From: Culex pipiens pallens
Lineage: Eukaryota > Arthropoda > Insecta > Diptera > Culicidae
Direction: 5' to 3'
Length of the DNA stretch: 64,000 nt
Assembly (NCBI RefSeq): GCF_016801865.2
Contig: NC_068938.1
Location: forward strand, 372,001 to 436,000
The first letter of the stretch is position 1. Each line of letters starts with the position of its first letter. Shown here one piece after another: positions 12,836-25,160 of this stretch. A program made the translations under genes and the position numbers. The notes under the pieces were generated by a model. That model saw nothing but the letters and a program-made list of their open reading frames with translations. It ran no database searches and was not told where the DNA came from.

Positions 12836-15270
12836 ATTGAGTTTTTATTTTTTTTTTCACAAAATGCATGAGAAAAAAAAGTTCTTTAGTGTCAATTTTC
12901 AACATTAACCATCTGTCAGAGTATTTACGAATCTGGGCTCATTACACCACTAAAAAAACGTTCATATTTAATTACGCTCCAGAAAAAAAAAACTCATCAT
13001 AACATTTAATTATGACATCACCCGTTCCACATCACTTCCAACCTCCAACAGCTTTCAAATGAATTTTCAATTGACAATCCCAGAGACCAGATAATCTCGG
13101 ATTTTGATTTAAATTTGTACGGTTGCATTGCGCTCGCGGGAACGGTTTATTTGAACAACCGACCTTTGCTGCACTTCGGGTGACAATTTGAATATTTGCT
13201 TTTTTTTTCTTCGCGAGATTTAATCTTGATTTTTTCTCAACTCTCTGTTGTGGCGTTGATTTTCAATTAGTTCAAATAACACCAGTTTCGGGAAAGGGGC
13301 GCGCGCTCGCGCGATGGTGTTTAGATTAGATTGAAGAATTATAAAGTTCAGTTATTTCGGATTTGCTAGTCTATCCGGTCGTGGGTTCGTTCTGAAGAGA
13401 TTTATCGGTTTGACGTGTGTGCGTTTGTTTGAACGGGTTTTACGGCTATCCCGTGTTTGGGATGTCGGAACAAAAAGTCAAGAGGGGCCCGATAGTCACA
13501 ACAAAACACGCACATGATTGTGGGCCAAGTTCAAGAGGAGCTGCGATGCCAACGACTCGCTCTCTTAAATTACTAATTTATTCCGGTTGTTCGTTTGTTG
13601 CTGTTTTTACTTTTTAATTTCCACCCATCACTGGGAGTGAATTTGCATACGAAATGAATAAAATATAAACGGAAGAGGCCATTACCGACCCCTCTTTCTC
13701 TCTCGAATAGGAAGGTGTACATCTGTTTTGATTTGGTTTGGAAAGAACTCGCCAAAGTGATAGGTTAATAAATGGCGCGGGACGCACAGAAATGGAAATT
13801 ATTTATGCGACGTCCCTTTCGATTTCCAAAACGATGCGGGTCGGTCACTCTTTCCCTCTTCCAAAGTGGTACTTGAAATCACTGCTGCACTAGTACCTAT
13901 AGCACTGACTGACCTACTTGTTATGCAAGTACGGCATGAATAATGGACGAGCAGGAAGATGGGCACTCGGCTAACTGCAGATGATCATATCCAGTGTGCC
14001 TACAACAAACGCAAATAAACAGAACAGAATAGAGCGGACTCGGACCACTTCAAGCGGCCTCACAGCAGGAGTGAGGACCCGTAAAAAAGGGTTAAATTTT
14101 CCGTGTGATGAATGGAAATTCATTAGGCTCCGGTTTCGACGCTCTTTTGTCCGTTGCTCACTTTTTTTGCTGTTGATGCAACTCTTCGGAGTGGCATCCT
14201 CCACTCCCTTTTGGACCCGGGCGAGAAAGGTGATTGTAATTATGAAAATTATGATGCTGCACCCAACAACAAACACCGCACTGCAACAGTGACGTCGTCC
14301 TGGACATCATCCGGAGCAGACAAACAACAAAACGAGAACACCGGATTACAAACAGCTTATACCACTTCACAGAGTTCTAATGCAGCGCTCTCACGTTGGT
14401 GATGGCGAAAAATATTATTATGCATGAGAGGACCTCTGGTCTTCCGGTCACATCGATTCAGCAAGGGGATGCTGCGACACCTCATCTCATCATGCGCATC
14501 CCCGAAAAAAAAGATAAACACTTCAAAACGCTCATAATCCCACTCTCGTCCAAATCTCGCATTATTAGAGGGCGCGCGCAATAAGCATGTTTATATACAT
14601 ACATACACCTATTTGCGCGGCCTAATCCGCTGATCCGACTGGAAAGGGAGATAATCTCCACTTCTTTCTTCAACAAAACCGAATCGCCAGTCGGCGCGGT
14701 ACTTCTAAATTTCAAGGTCTTTTCGACCACAACCAGACGAGAGGGGAATGTTTGTTGATCGATTCCTTTCACTATCCATCGGCAAGTCCATGTCTTGGCC
14801 GCCGTATTATGGATTTGTGATATCGATCTTCCCCCTCCTTATTTGGAGGTATTTAGCTCCACACCATTTGTACGCTGTTGGGAGCGCGCGCGAAGGGTAA
14901 TTTTCGGTGTGAGTTTTCTGTTTTTGGGAATGTTGAGGACCAAAATATGGTAAGCGTTGTGAATTTCTTGTTTGGCGCGAGCAACACGTGGAAGCTGCTG
15001 TTGTTGTTGGGGGGCTTGGCCAGGCGCCAATTTTTGGCGTTTTTTGTTGCGCGGTTGGTTGATCGATAGATTCCTTCAAAGGTCAGCGAGTTTTTTTTTG
15101 TTGTGTATTGATAAATTGGAGTATGAAATCATGTATAGATACAGTGAAGGTCGTGACAAATGGAAAACAATTATCTTAATCGATTTGTACAAGATTTGTT
15201 TGAATTTAACTGGAAATTTAAGAACGTTTGTAAAAAAACACAGCCCAACATGTTTGAAGTTGATGTCAGT

Positions 15271-15474
15271 AAACACTTCAGTTTTGTCAAGGTATGTTAG
15301 ATTTGAGCTCCCTGATCACGCTCCATCGGTGGTTGCTTGTATGCTTATATGCCATTTAAACCCGAAATTTTCAATGTTATTTATTGGCAGAAAATTCAGT
15401 AAAATTAAATTCTTTCGATTGGAGTGTCTTCAGGGAGCCCAAATCTATCATACCTTGACGAAACTGAAGCGTTT
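15271..15474. mobile_element. Short inverted-repeat element (family with copies near 50.6 and 52.9 kb)
   Basis: The left arm (15271-15332) contains TTTTGTCAAGGTATGTTAGA, and the right arm (15415-15474) contains its diverged inverse, TCTATCATACCTTGACGAAA. The loop is about 80 bases. The arm sequence recurs in single copies at 50580-50670 and 52895-52995, which makes this a dispersed family of MITE type. No clear target duplication is visible. Confidence 0.6.
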
Positions 15475-16207
15475 AGAACTGGGAAAATCTTAATCGTGAT
15501 TGATTCATTAAATAAAGTTTTTGTTGCTATGATTAAGAACTGTCAACGAATGAAACTTTAGTCAACGGATTTAATTTTAATCAGTTATAGTTCTTCCCAA
15601 AGCTCCACCTACAAAGCCTTAATAAACACAACAGCTTCCTTCGAAGCTTCCTTCAAAGGTCACACACGTGGTGCACCTGAGCAACGCAACCAAACCCAGC
15701 ACACGTGCCCCTTTTCATCCTGTGTGATCCCGAACAACATCGCCTAATTGAAGTAGTTTCGCAAGTGAAAGTTTGCCTCTACTCATGCAGAGTCGGCCGA
15801 TGAAGATGTCTTCCGGTGAACAATGCTCGCTCTAGATTTCAGCCTGTGTGATTTATCTCCAATTAGAACGCCTATTCAGGCCTCGTGCTGCAACTGTTGC
15901 GAAAATTATTATTATCCTCCACCCGGTAGGGTCCGGCCCTTTCGGGGTTTTGTCTGCCAGTGTGTTTGAATATGCATTCATTATTATTATTATGCATATC
16001 CCCCTGCTGAACACATTGCACATTCCGGCTGCACATCCAGCCAGCCCCGACAGGGACAGGCCAGACCTAGATTTAATTTCACGCGCAAAAATCCCACTCC
16101 CTCTCGTCCGGTTCGCCGTGGCGAAATGTCTCAATTTGGGAGGACTTTGGTGGTCGCCGGTCCGTCTAACTCGGTCCAAACTGGACCATATACAAACTCA
16201 AACAGTA

Positions 16208-16367
16208 CACAGCAAAAAAATGTGTAAATTTGGAAAGTGTAATTTTAGACTGAAAAAGTAAAATTACACCAGAAAAGTGGTAAAATTAAACATTTTCAGA
16301 GATAAAATTACAATTTTTTTCTGTACCTATTCCCAGATGTAACAGAACCATTATTTTTTTTACTGTG
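16208..16367. mobile_element. Small MITE with TA target duplication
   Basis: The ends CACAGCAAAAAAA and TTTTTTTTACTGTG are imperfect inverted repeats of about 14 bp, flanked by TA on both sides (16206-16207 and 16368-16369). The inside is AT-rich with GTAATTTTA/TAAAATTAC words that extend the fold. TA duplication suggests a Tc1/mariner-type mobiliser. No coding capacity. Confidence 0.6.
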
Positions 16368-16967
16368 TATGTTGACCAGGTCTGCTCGCTTTGGCCGCCC
16401 CGCTGCGGTTGACGTTAGGGTGGTTGTGACCGCGTCTGTCTGTCCGTTCGTTTAGTCCCCGCTATATTGCGAATGCGGTGAGTGTGCAGTTATTGCGGTT
16501 GGTCTTGTTTCATATTTCAATTAATGTCTTGCTTTTGTGTATGCGCCTCGTGCGCTGTTTCCGTTCCTCCCCCGAAAAACATATTGCGCTTTCCGACGAC
16601 GCAGCGCAGATTTCGAAATCCATACCCTTGTTGTTGTGCCTGACAGGAGGTTGGAATCGAAACGTCGTCGTCGTCGTCGCGAATGTTTAAAAGCTCGCCT
16701 TTGTGTCTTGTTCGATCCGGGCGTATTGTTTGGCGTGTGTGTGTGTATCGTGTAGCGCGCTCATATCGTTATTTCCCTGGCAGACAGTCAGACAGACACT
16801 TTATGCTCGTTCCAATCCGTGTCGCGCAAGACAACACCAGAAGCTTCGACGCACAGATTTTAACGAGCTATCGAGAAAGGATCGATTGGCGGGGAGGTGG
16901 AGTAGGCCGCGTGACCCGAACCATGCCGGGAGGCTGCTGCAGAAAGCGCCGTTTGGGATTAGTTTAT

Positions 16968-17140
16968 GGGTGCCATCTAGTAGTCAGCGATCAACGAGCG
17001 ACGATAAGCCGCGGGGGACGCGCGCCGATATCGCGCCAGCATCACGTGCCATCTAGTAGTCGCGCGTGGTTTCGACTGCGGGACGATCAATTTCGCGCCA
17101 ACGGCTTCGAATTTCCCAGAATGACATCTAGTAGCCGTGG
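16968..17140 (+). repeat. Degenerate repeat with CCATCTAGTAGTCG core, about 76-bp period
   Basis: The core TGCCATCTAGTAGTC appears near 16970 and 17047, and a diverged ACATCTAGTAGCCG near 17124. Between cores the sequence is GC-rich and contains GATCAACGAGCGACG or GACGATCAATTTCGCGCC. It keeps a 186-aa frame open across 16683-17243, but that frame shows no family features and is judged accidental. Confidence 0.5.
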
Positions 17141-18787
17141 CAGGCTCGGTTCGCGCGCAGCGCGATTAAATGCACATGGTCTTGGAAATTTTGTTTGTCT
17201 TCCAGGGAAATTAAAAGAAATGTGCATTTCCTTCTTCGATTAGTTCTCAAGAATTTATCGACTCATGTGGAATTTCTCACCGTAAATGGGTCATCGGCGC
17301 GGCACGCCGCGCAGGGAATTCACACGAAAGATCATCACGACGCAATCCCTGACTCACTCCTCAGCTGCGCTGGCCAGAATTGATCACCGAATTATGCGAG
17401 CGCGCTAGAGCTAGAGAGGTTCCGATAAAACGATTACACATGTCTCACATGTTGCTCCCTCCACCACTTTTGCATAATTTTCGTTTCCAGGTTGTTTATT
17501 AGGCACGAGCGTATCTCCCTTTGGCGGATCAAATCTCTAGGTTGATTGATCTCAGGAAAATTCGTCGCGGTGAAAATTTTCACTGCACAACGTCGGGGTC
17601 GCGCGATATGAATATTTGATTGATACTTGGTTCGAACACATTGGGAAAATCGGCCCAACCAACCATTCAACGCACGTAATAGATCGAATGTCAGTCCCAT
17701 TTCCCCCGAATGGAAAGAGGGAGATGCCGCCGCGCGGTATCAAATATCCTATAATTTGAATTTAGAACCCATTATTGGTAATTACAAGGGCTTTAGTTGT
17801 ACCTCATAATTTAGACGCGCGCGGGTTAGATCTCGGGGGGTTGATTTCCATACGGCGCAAGCTCAAGGTAATAACGTGCGGTTGGTCGCGGCTAATTGGT
17901 ACTCAAACCGCAACACTCTGCTTAAGGTGACAGCCTGGTCTCCGCGGCCGCAACCGCAGTAGCAATGATCAACGGAATTTCTATAATCGGCTTATTAATT
18001 ACGAGCGATAATTCGATCCCACGACGAAGTCGTTGCAGCGGTCAAAGGTGAAGCTCTTTTCGGTTAATTGTCTCAAGGTTTCTGCCTCGCAGCCAGGTGG
18101 CCAATCAACTGCCATTCCATCTCTCTCTGACGCTAACTAATATAGTTGGTAGCAGGTAGCCGCTCGAAGAAAAGTTAATTAATGTGTTTTATTTGGCTGT
18201 TTTTTCCTTCTTCTCTCCTTCAACTCTTGTTAGGAGGCTTGGAGTAACTAGCCGCAGAGACATGTGATCGGACTGAGATCTCGTTTGGGGGGTCAAATTT
18301 TGCAAGCTGTGAAACGAGGTCAGCCGAAAAGTTTACGGTAGCACACACCTTCTCCTCCCTCGTCGTCGTCGACGGCGACGTGTGTGCACCACCCTATTTG
18401 GAGCAGCAATTTCGTGGACCGTTAATAATAGGCTCACCCGCACGAGGTCTCGAATTAGCTGCTGCTGCTCGTTGACGCAGAAGTGTGCCAAAGAGCACTC
18501 TCATTACGATGGGTTCGTTCTTATGCCCTCGAGGAGAAGCGGAAGGTAATTCAGAACAAATTTGCTTGATGAATGGTTGAATTACCAATCCCACTTTTCT
18601 CGGCGCGTTTTGTTTATATCGCCCTCCTTGTTTTGTGGGCTCTTTTTTCGGCGTTGAGAGTTTCGATCTTTCTAATAAATGGTAATAAATGGATTGATTT
18701 ATTCGCCCTATAATTTTTTTTCTCTCTCCTTCGGTGCGCCTTATTTTTGCACCGATTGGCTGCATCTCGGCACTCGAGTTATTGATT

Positions 18788-18809
18788 AAGAGTGGTAGCC
18801 GTGTATGAT
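18788..18809 (+). repeat. Left 22-bp target-site duplication
   Basis: The 22 bases that begin AAGAGTGG and end GTATGAT are repeated exactly at 21619-21640. They bracket the 2809-bp insertion. On the lower strand the left boundary reads TCTT/AATC, close to the TTTT/AA site cut by APE-type LINE endonucleases. Confidence 0.8.
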
Positions 18810-18810
18810 G

Positions 18811-20790
18811 GTCGCGTGGTGTTCGTCGGGGAGATCGGTTGAAGAATCGACGCGCGAAAATCCGCGAGAAAGTGATAGAAGATTCTGGAATTCATTGAAA
18901 AAGTGTCGCGTGGTGGCCTTGGGAGTTTGGCCCTCAGTCGCGTGGTGTTCGTCGGGGGGATCGGTTGAAAAATCGACGCGCGAGAATCCGCGAGAAAGTG
19001 ATAGAAGATTCTGGAATTCATTGAAAAAGTGTCGCGTGGTGGCCTTGGGAGTTTGGCCCTCAGTCGCGTGGTGTTCGTCGGGGGGATCGGTTAAAGAACC
19101 GACGCGCGAGAATCCGCGAGAAAGTGATAGAAGATTCTGGAATTCATTGAAAAAGTGTCGCGTGGTGGCCTTGGGAGTTTGGCCCTCAGTCGTGTGGTGT
19201 TCGTGGGGGGGATCGGTTAAAAAACCGACGCGCGAGAATCCGCGAGAAAGTGATAGAAGATTCTGGAATTCATTGAAAAAGTGTCGCGTGGTGGCCTTGG
19301 GAGTTTGGCCCTCAGTCGCGTGGTGTTCGTCGGGGGGATCGGTTGAAGAATCGACGCGCGAGAATCCGCGAGAAAGTGATAGAAGATTCTGGAATTCATT
19401 GAAAAAGTGTCGCGTGGTGGCCTTGGGAGTTTGGCCCTCAGTCGCGTGGTGTTCGTCGGGGAGATCGGTTGAAGAATCGACGCGCGAAAATCCGCGAGAA
19501 AGTGATAGAAGATTCTGGAATTCATTGAAAAAGTGTCGCGTGGTGGCCTTGGGAGTTTGGCCCTCAGTCGCGTGGTGTTCGTCGGGGGGATCGGTTGAAG
19601 AATCGACGCGCGAGAATCCGCGAGAAAGTGATAGAAGATTCTGGAATTCATTGAAAAAGTGTCGCGTGGTGGCCTTGGGAGTTTGGCCCTCAGTCGCGTG
19701 GTGTTCGTCGGGGGGATCGGTTGAAGAATCGACGCGCGAGAATCCGCGAGAAAGTGATAGAAGATTCTGGAATTCATTGAAAAAGTGTCGCGTGGTGGCC
19801 TTGGGAGTTTGGCCCTCAGTCGCGTGGTGTTCGTCGGGGAGATCGGTTGAAGAATCGACGCGCGAGAATCCGCGAGAAAGTGATAGAAGATTCTGGAATT
19901 CATTGAAAAAGTGTCGCGTGGTGGCCTTGGGAGTTTGGCCCTCAGTCGCGTGGTGTTCGTCGGGGGGATCGGTTGAAGAATCGACGCGCGAGAATCCGCG
20001 AGAAAGTGATAGAAGATTCTGGAATTCATTGAAAAAGTGTCGCGTGGTGGCCTTGGGAGTTTGGCCCTCAGTCGCGTGGTGTTCGTCGGGGGGATCGGTT
20101 GAAGAATCGACGCGCGAGAATCCGCGAGAAAGTGATAGAAGATTCTGGAATTCATTGAAAAAGTGTCGCGTGGTGGCCTTGGGAGTTTGGCCCTCAGTCG
20201 CGTGGTGTTCGTCGGGGAGATCGGTTGAAGAATCGACGCGCGAGAATCCGCGAGAAAGTGATAGAAGATTCTGGAATTCATTGAAAAAGTGTCGCGTGGT
20301 GGCCTTGGGAGTTTGGCCCTCAGTCGTGTGGTGTTCGTGGGGGGGATCGGTTAAAAAACCGACGCGCGAGAATCCGCGAGAAAGTGATAGAAGATTCTGG
20401 AATTCATTGAAAAAGTGTCGCGTGGTGGCCTTGGGAGTTTGGCCCTCAGTCGCGTGGTGTTCGTCGGGGAGATCGGTTGAAGAATCGACGCGCGAGAATC
20501 CGCGAGAAAGTGATAGAAGATTCTGGAATTCATTGAAAAAGTGTCGCGTGGTGGCCTTGGGAGTTTGGCCCTCAGTCGCGTGGTGTTCGTCGGGGAGATC
20601 GGTTGAAGAATCGACGCGCGAGAATCCGCGAGAAAGTGATAGAAGATTCTGGAATTCATTGAAAAAGTGTCGCGTGGTGGCCTTGGGAGTTTGGCCCTCA
20701 GTCGCGTGGTGTTCGTCGGGGGGATCGGTTGAAGAATCGACGCGCGAGAATCCGCGAGAAAGTGATAGAAGATTCTTGAATTTATTGATA
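18811..20790 (+). repeat. Tandem array of 126-bp monomers, about 15.7 copies
   Basis: Each monomer runs from GTCGCGTGGTGTTCGTCGGG through GAATCCGCGAGAAAGTGATA to GTTTGGCCCTCA. The period is exactly 126 bp, a multiple of three, so the + frame stays open for 728 codons and the opposite strand is also open over long stretches. Copies differ by few bases. The GAGATCGG variant falls on monomers 6, 9, 12 and 15 (also 1 and 14), and the GTGGGGGGGATCGGTTAAAAAACC variant on monomers 4 and 13. This indicates a three-monomer higher-order unit of 378 bp. The last copy decays near 20775. The translated product (W, R, S rich) resembles no family I know and probably is not expressed as protein. Confidence 0.9.
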
Positions 20791-20954
20791 GAAGGCTTCG
20801 CGTCGTCGTGTATATATTTTCTTTCTGTTGTTGAGCCGGTTGTTCGCGGTCCGGACTGGGTAAATTCGTGGGGAAGTTTGTTGCAAAGAAGTCATGCGCG
20901 AAGAATTTCATTAAATCGATTGAAACAGTTCGGTGTATCAGCACTATTTGAGGT

Positions 20955-21215
20955 TTACATGATAACGAATAATACGTTGCTAAAAATTTAATTTTGTTTT
21001 GAAAGCCCATCCCTTAGCATCGTGGCTCGGATGGCACGACGACGGATCTATTTTAAATTGTACGTTACCGAATAATGCGTTAATTCAAATTTCATTTCGT
21101 GTTGAAAGCCCATCCCAAAGCATCGTTGCTCGGATGGCACGCCGGCGGTAAAAAGTAAAAAAATACGCGAATGATAAGTCCTTCTCATAGCGTCGTAGCT
21201 CAGAAGGCAACGATT
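20955..21215 (+). repeat. Diverged about 103-bp repeats in the retroposon spacer
   Basis: GAAAGCCCATCCC plus GCATCGTGGCTCGGATGGCA begins at 21001 and recurs at 21104. A third, shorter and more diverged copy (CTCATAGCGTCGTAGCTCAGAAGGCAACG) lies near 21184. The preceding ATAACGAATAATACGTT/TTACCGAATAATGCGTT blocks repeat as well. The third copy's GTAGCTCAGAAGG is slightly like the D-arm/A-box of a tRNA, but no B box was seen. Confidence 0.65.
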
Positions 21216-21255
21216 ATGGTTCACAGTTCACATTCTGGTCATATCATCTACCAAG

Positions 21256-21468
21256 ATGAATCCTGACCTTCCCTTTCCTTCCCCTACTAACACAATTCCC
21301 CCACTTCCCGTGATGCTTGAAGGAGATGCTGTGGATTCAACGGTCTCATGCGGTGTCAACAGGTATAGAGCGACAAACTCTGTGTCTGATGAGTCTGCAA
21401 CTTCAACTATCGGACTAACATTCCTACCTTTGTTGAACTGCATCTCCTTGGGGGGGCGCCGGTATTGA
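21256..21468 (+). pseudogene. 70-codon ORF stub in the retroposon, possibly ORF1 remnant
   Basis: ATG 21256 (context CCAAG-ATG) opens a 70-residue frame ending at TGA 21466. The peptide starts MNPDLPFPSPTNTIPPLP and is Pro/Ser/Thr rich and acidic in the middle. It has no zinc knuckle, coiled coil or other recognisable domain. Its position after the monomer array and before the 3' end is where ORF1 of a LINE would begin. I therefore read it as the N-terminal stub left after internal deletion. A chance frame is also possible. Confidence 0.35.
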
Positions 21469-21618
21469 CTTAAAGCAGAGATCTTCAGGGGTTATACAGT
21501 GAGGATGATTAGCTCCCACTACTCATCTGTTGGTTCATTGTGTAACTTCAGCTGATCTGTCAATAACGGAGTAGCAGCTCATTGGCAGTCAACCATGCTC
21601 ATGCTCATGCTCATGCTC

Positions 21619-21640
21619 AAGAGTGGTAGCCGTGTATGAT
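21619..21640 (+). repeat. Right 22-bp target-site duplication
   Basis: Exact copy of 18788-18809, directly after the (ATGCTC)4 tail, and followed by TAAATGG of the original locus. Confidence 0.8.
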
Positions 21641-24065
21641 TAAATGGAAATTTTTATTAAATAATTGCCGCTTGATTTCACCTCGAGCATGCTCGTGGCA
21701 CGATTTGGGGGTCGAGCAGTTGCAGCTTGCAGTTTCCGGAGCGCCCACTCCACCTCAATTACGCGGGTAGAAACATTGACATTTCTATTAATTTGAGAAC
21801 CCCCTTCAGAAACATACTTGCACAACAACAAAAAACCGGTAATTCCCTGCCCGAAGCAGTGACGTAGTGGAAAGGTGCGACCCAACATTGTGGGTAAGCC
21901 TTTGGTGTGGAATCAATTTCATCAGAATTTGCATAATTTCGCTCCCGACAATGGTCCCGGTGAAGCCTGAAAGAGGATTTCATACGTGGACGCGGCGGCA
22001 GGTTTGGTGCGGAAAAATTGATCGCCCGATTGCACAAAAGCACCAGCGCGGTGAAAAAGTGCGATCTGTTTACTAAAATAATATGGAATAATTGAAAGTA
22101 AACAGAGAGAAAATTCTCTTTTTTTGTTGTCGGGGGTAAAAAATAATCTGCCTTCAATGAGATTCTTTTTTCGGGGTTTCAACACGAAAAAACAGGAATT
22201 TGATTCTATTGACTGGGTATCATGTACAGCACCAAACTGGCCGACGAAAGAGTCCAGCCGAAGGATCATTTACACACTGAATTGATTGGAGAGAGGGATT
22301 CCGGCGCGTGAATCCCAAACAAATAACTCGTTGATTATACCAAACACCCCGGGTAATACGCCCTTTTTTGTGGGTTTTTTTCCGAGGAGGTGTGAATTAA
22401 AAGTTGCATCTATTCTTCGTGTTTTATGGGTGTGTGTGCGCAGTGCAACCCTGTAATCAGCTTAGGGCAGTAAAATTTACCGCAGATGTACGGACATTGT
22501 GTGTCCGGTGGAGGTGCGGTCAAGCGCAAAATTGTAATCCCATCCTCACACGCTGGGTTGGGAACGAGTTTTCTCTGTTGAAAATATTGATTGAGTTTCG
22601 TCGGTTTGTGCTGCGCTGCGCGCGGGCTTCATATATTTCAGGATTCAGCAACGGCACAAGGATCAACCCCTGTGGCTTGACCTTTTAGAAGTTTTTTTTT
22701 TCTACACTCTCTCGAGTCAGCAAACCAGTTTCAAATCCTCGGCTGACCAACGCGAACGTCCGACTTCCAGCGGAGAAAGCTAATTCAATTAAAAGCTTCC
22801 CCCGGCACAAGAAAAACCTTGCCTTCTTTTCCGGGCGAAGCCCGCCGATTTCCCACAATTCAACGAAGATTCGCGGCGGCCGCGTTACGTGTGTCTTGAC
22901 AGGGTCCAGACCACGAACGCCAAGCCGAGCCAATTTCGGACACCACCCGTATGATTTATGCGCCACGATTAGCCTCCGGTCTTTGTTCTGCCTCTAGATA
23001 TTTGTTCTCTCGGAGCTGCGTCCGTTTTCAACGTCTTGCTAATCTTGCTCTAGATCTTCGGGGGTCGCTTAGAAGGTCTTGGCCGGTGCGACAAAACGCT
23101 GACGCTGACCGCCCGGGAGCCACACAGCTTTTTTTTCTGGTCTGGCAATTTGAATAACGATGCACCATAAATATTTCGGCCGCACCTCGACGCCTTTTGT
23201 TTCGCTAATTACTTCCAATTAGTATGCTAAGTAGCTGTAGGTCGTTTTACTAGAATGTCTCAATTTTGGTGGCGCTCGCGCCTAATAAATACTAAACGAT
23301 AGCGTTCAAGATAGTGGTAGCGTAGGTGCGCATCAAACAGTAATCTGTTTGGATTTGTTCCGGAATCAAAGTCGGCTTTGATCGACCGTAACAGGGGGCG
23401 TCATCCGAATCAACAAATCGACCAACATAAAACGAGCGAGAGAAAGAAGCAAAAGTGCAGAAGCCAGATCGAATTACTCCCATTTTTCAGCATTATTATT
23501 TCAATTTTTCAAAATAGAACCGCACAGCGCAGCAATCATAATGGAAGTAGGTGTGGAAAGGCCCGAAATGAAAGCTGGCCCGGTCAGTCTGTGTCCGCCA
23601 GAAGCGGGAAAGAAGTGCTAATAACTGGCACCTTTTGCTGGAACGGGGAATCTCTGGAGAATCCCGTACGCAAAAGCTCTCGCATCACACGATGTGTGCG
23701 GGGAAAATTATTCTATTAGAATAATGGATCTCGCTCTGCGATGCGGTGTGTATAATCCGCTCATAAATTAATTACATTCGCCGAGAAGCGCTTCCCAAAT
23801 GAGTGGAAAACGGTTCGGCCCGCTTTATATCTGTGCGCTTTTGTTTACCTTGTTGCAGATCTCTTGAAACGCTTTTGCGGGAGCGAGTGTGAATGGAAAT
23901 GTGGTTGGAGTTTTGCGAGCTTTGATCTCTGAATGCGACGACCGTTAGATTTTTGGAATTTATTGCATTTTTAATGGAGCAATCGAGCAGCAGCATTATT
24001 CTGTTTCTAGATTTTCCGAATTATCACTACTAGGCAATTCTATTTAAAATAATTTTGAATAAAGA

Positions 24066-24260
24066 AAATGTTTGTGTGATTTTGTGTGATTCTGTGTGAC
24101 TTTGTGTGATTTTGTGTGATTCTGTGTGACTATGTGTGATTTTTTTATGATTTTGTGAGTATATGTGTGAATTTTTGTGATTTGTGTGAGTTTGTGCGAT
24201 TTTGTGTTAGTTTGTCTAATTTTGTTTGATATTGTGCATTTTATTGTGGAGTGTGTTATC
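24066..24260 (+). repeat. Minisatellite of TGTGTGATTT-type units
   Basis: About 18 degenerate units of 10-11 bases (TTTGTGTGATT, TCTGTGTGACT and variants) run across the stretch. It is low complexity and strand-asymmetric in G/T. Reverse-strand frames here give HKSHK-like repeats only. Confidence 0.85.
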
Positions 24261-25160
24261 TGTGTTTTTTTTTTAAATTGCATTTCTAACGATTTCGTAA
24301 AATTTATTGCTGCACAACTTTGTTAATATGGAATATGCTTGTTTATTTTTATTTTTAAACGCCAGTAATAATATGTTTGCCTTTTAAAAACTATTAACAA
24401 CATAACGCTCTGAAGCCAGCAAAAAAGTAATAATTTCGTGTCATTCAAACATCCAACAACACACAATTAAAGTCCTTTAAATAACGTGATTAATCATCAT
24501 TTCCACAATTATCTTCAATCATATCGCTGTTTATCTATTCCCAAAGATCTCCCAAACCGCTCAATTAACACTTTTTCCCTCCTCTCGATTAGCTCATCAA
24601 CTGCCCCATTCCCCAGCTGACCTTCGCGCCGCAATGTATCTAATCATACGCAAAAAGCCAAACAAAAAAAAACGTTAAACTTTATCCACTTTGTAGTGAT
24701 TGAATCGCGCTCTGTGTAAATATGAATAATTCCAGCCAGGTTTCCGGCGCGCACCAACACTGACCACCCATTAAAAACACACAACCAGAACTGACGGTTT
24801 GACTAATTGACGTCCCACACCTCCCTCGACACAAAGGTTGACCGCCTCCGGGGTGTGGTGTCCTGTCAACGCGCCCAAACTCTCTGGTGCGGTATGTGGA
24901 GTACCAATCACGCAAACGAATCAATTTATCAAAATTGATTAATGAACAGCACTTCCTCCTCCGCAGCGGAGCTTAGAATGAGCTGGGTTGGTTAGGACCT
25001 TAGGACATTGCTCTGCTTGTGCTTGTAACTTGACCCTTGGCAGTAAATTTGCTCGAGATTTGTCGGAGGGGGGTTTGGTTACCCTATAACAAGTGTCACT
25101 GGTCCAGCCAATTTCGATCGAGTGACGTTTATTAACGATGACCTAACTCTGTAATGGCTT

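Larger units (their letters stand above)
18810..21618 (+). mobile_element. Composite retroposon with 5' monomer array and (ATGCTC)4 tail
   Basis: The insertion is bounded by a perfect 22-bp target duplication. In order it holds about 16 monomers of 126 bp (18811-20790), a 450-bp spacer with three diverged copies of a GCTCGGATGGCACG-type block, a short ORF (21256-21468), about 125 bp of 3' sequence, and a tail of four ATGCTC units (21595-21618). Long duplication, simple-repeat tail and an APE-like nick context are hallmarks of target-primed reverse transcription. Head-to-tail monomers at the 5' end resemble the promoter monomers of mouse L1. There is no reverse transcriptase, so the element is non-autonomous or internally deleted. 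I do not recognise the family. Confidence 0.7.

Noticed and set aside
16683..17243. 186-codon + strand frame
   Set aside because: GC-rich sequence with few stop codons and an internal 76-bp repeat; Arg/Ser-rich product without recognisable domain; no start or splice context.
18811..20790. CRISPR-like array
   Set aside because: Repeats are contiguous with no unique spacers, the period is 126 bp, and the sequence is eukaryotic.
18805..20991. 728-codon + strand frame as a real repetitive protein
   Set aside because: It is kept open by a 126-bp satellite whose period is divisible by three; the opposite strand is equally open, and the array belongs to a retroposon insertion. No family features.
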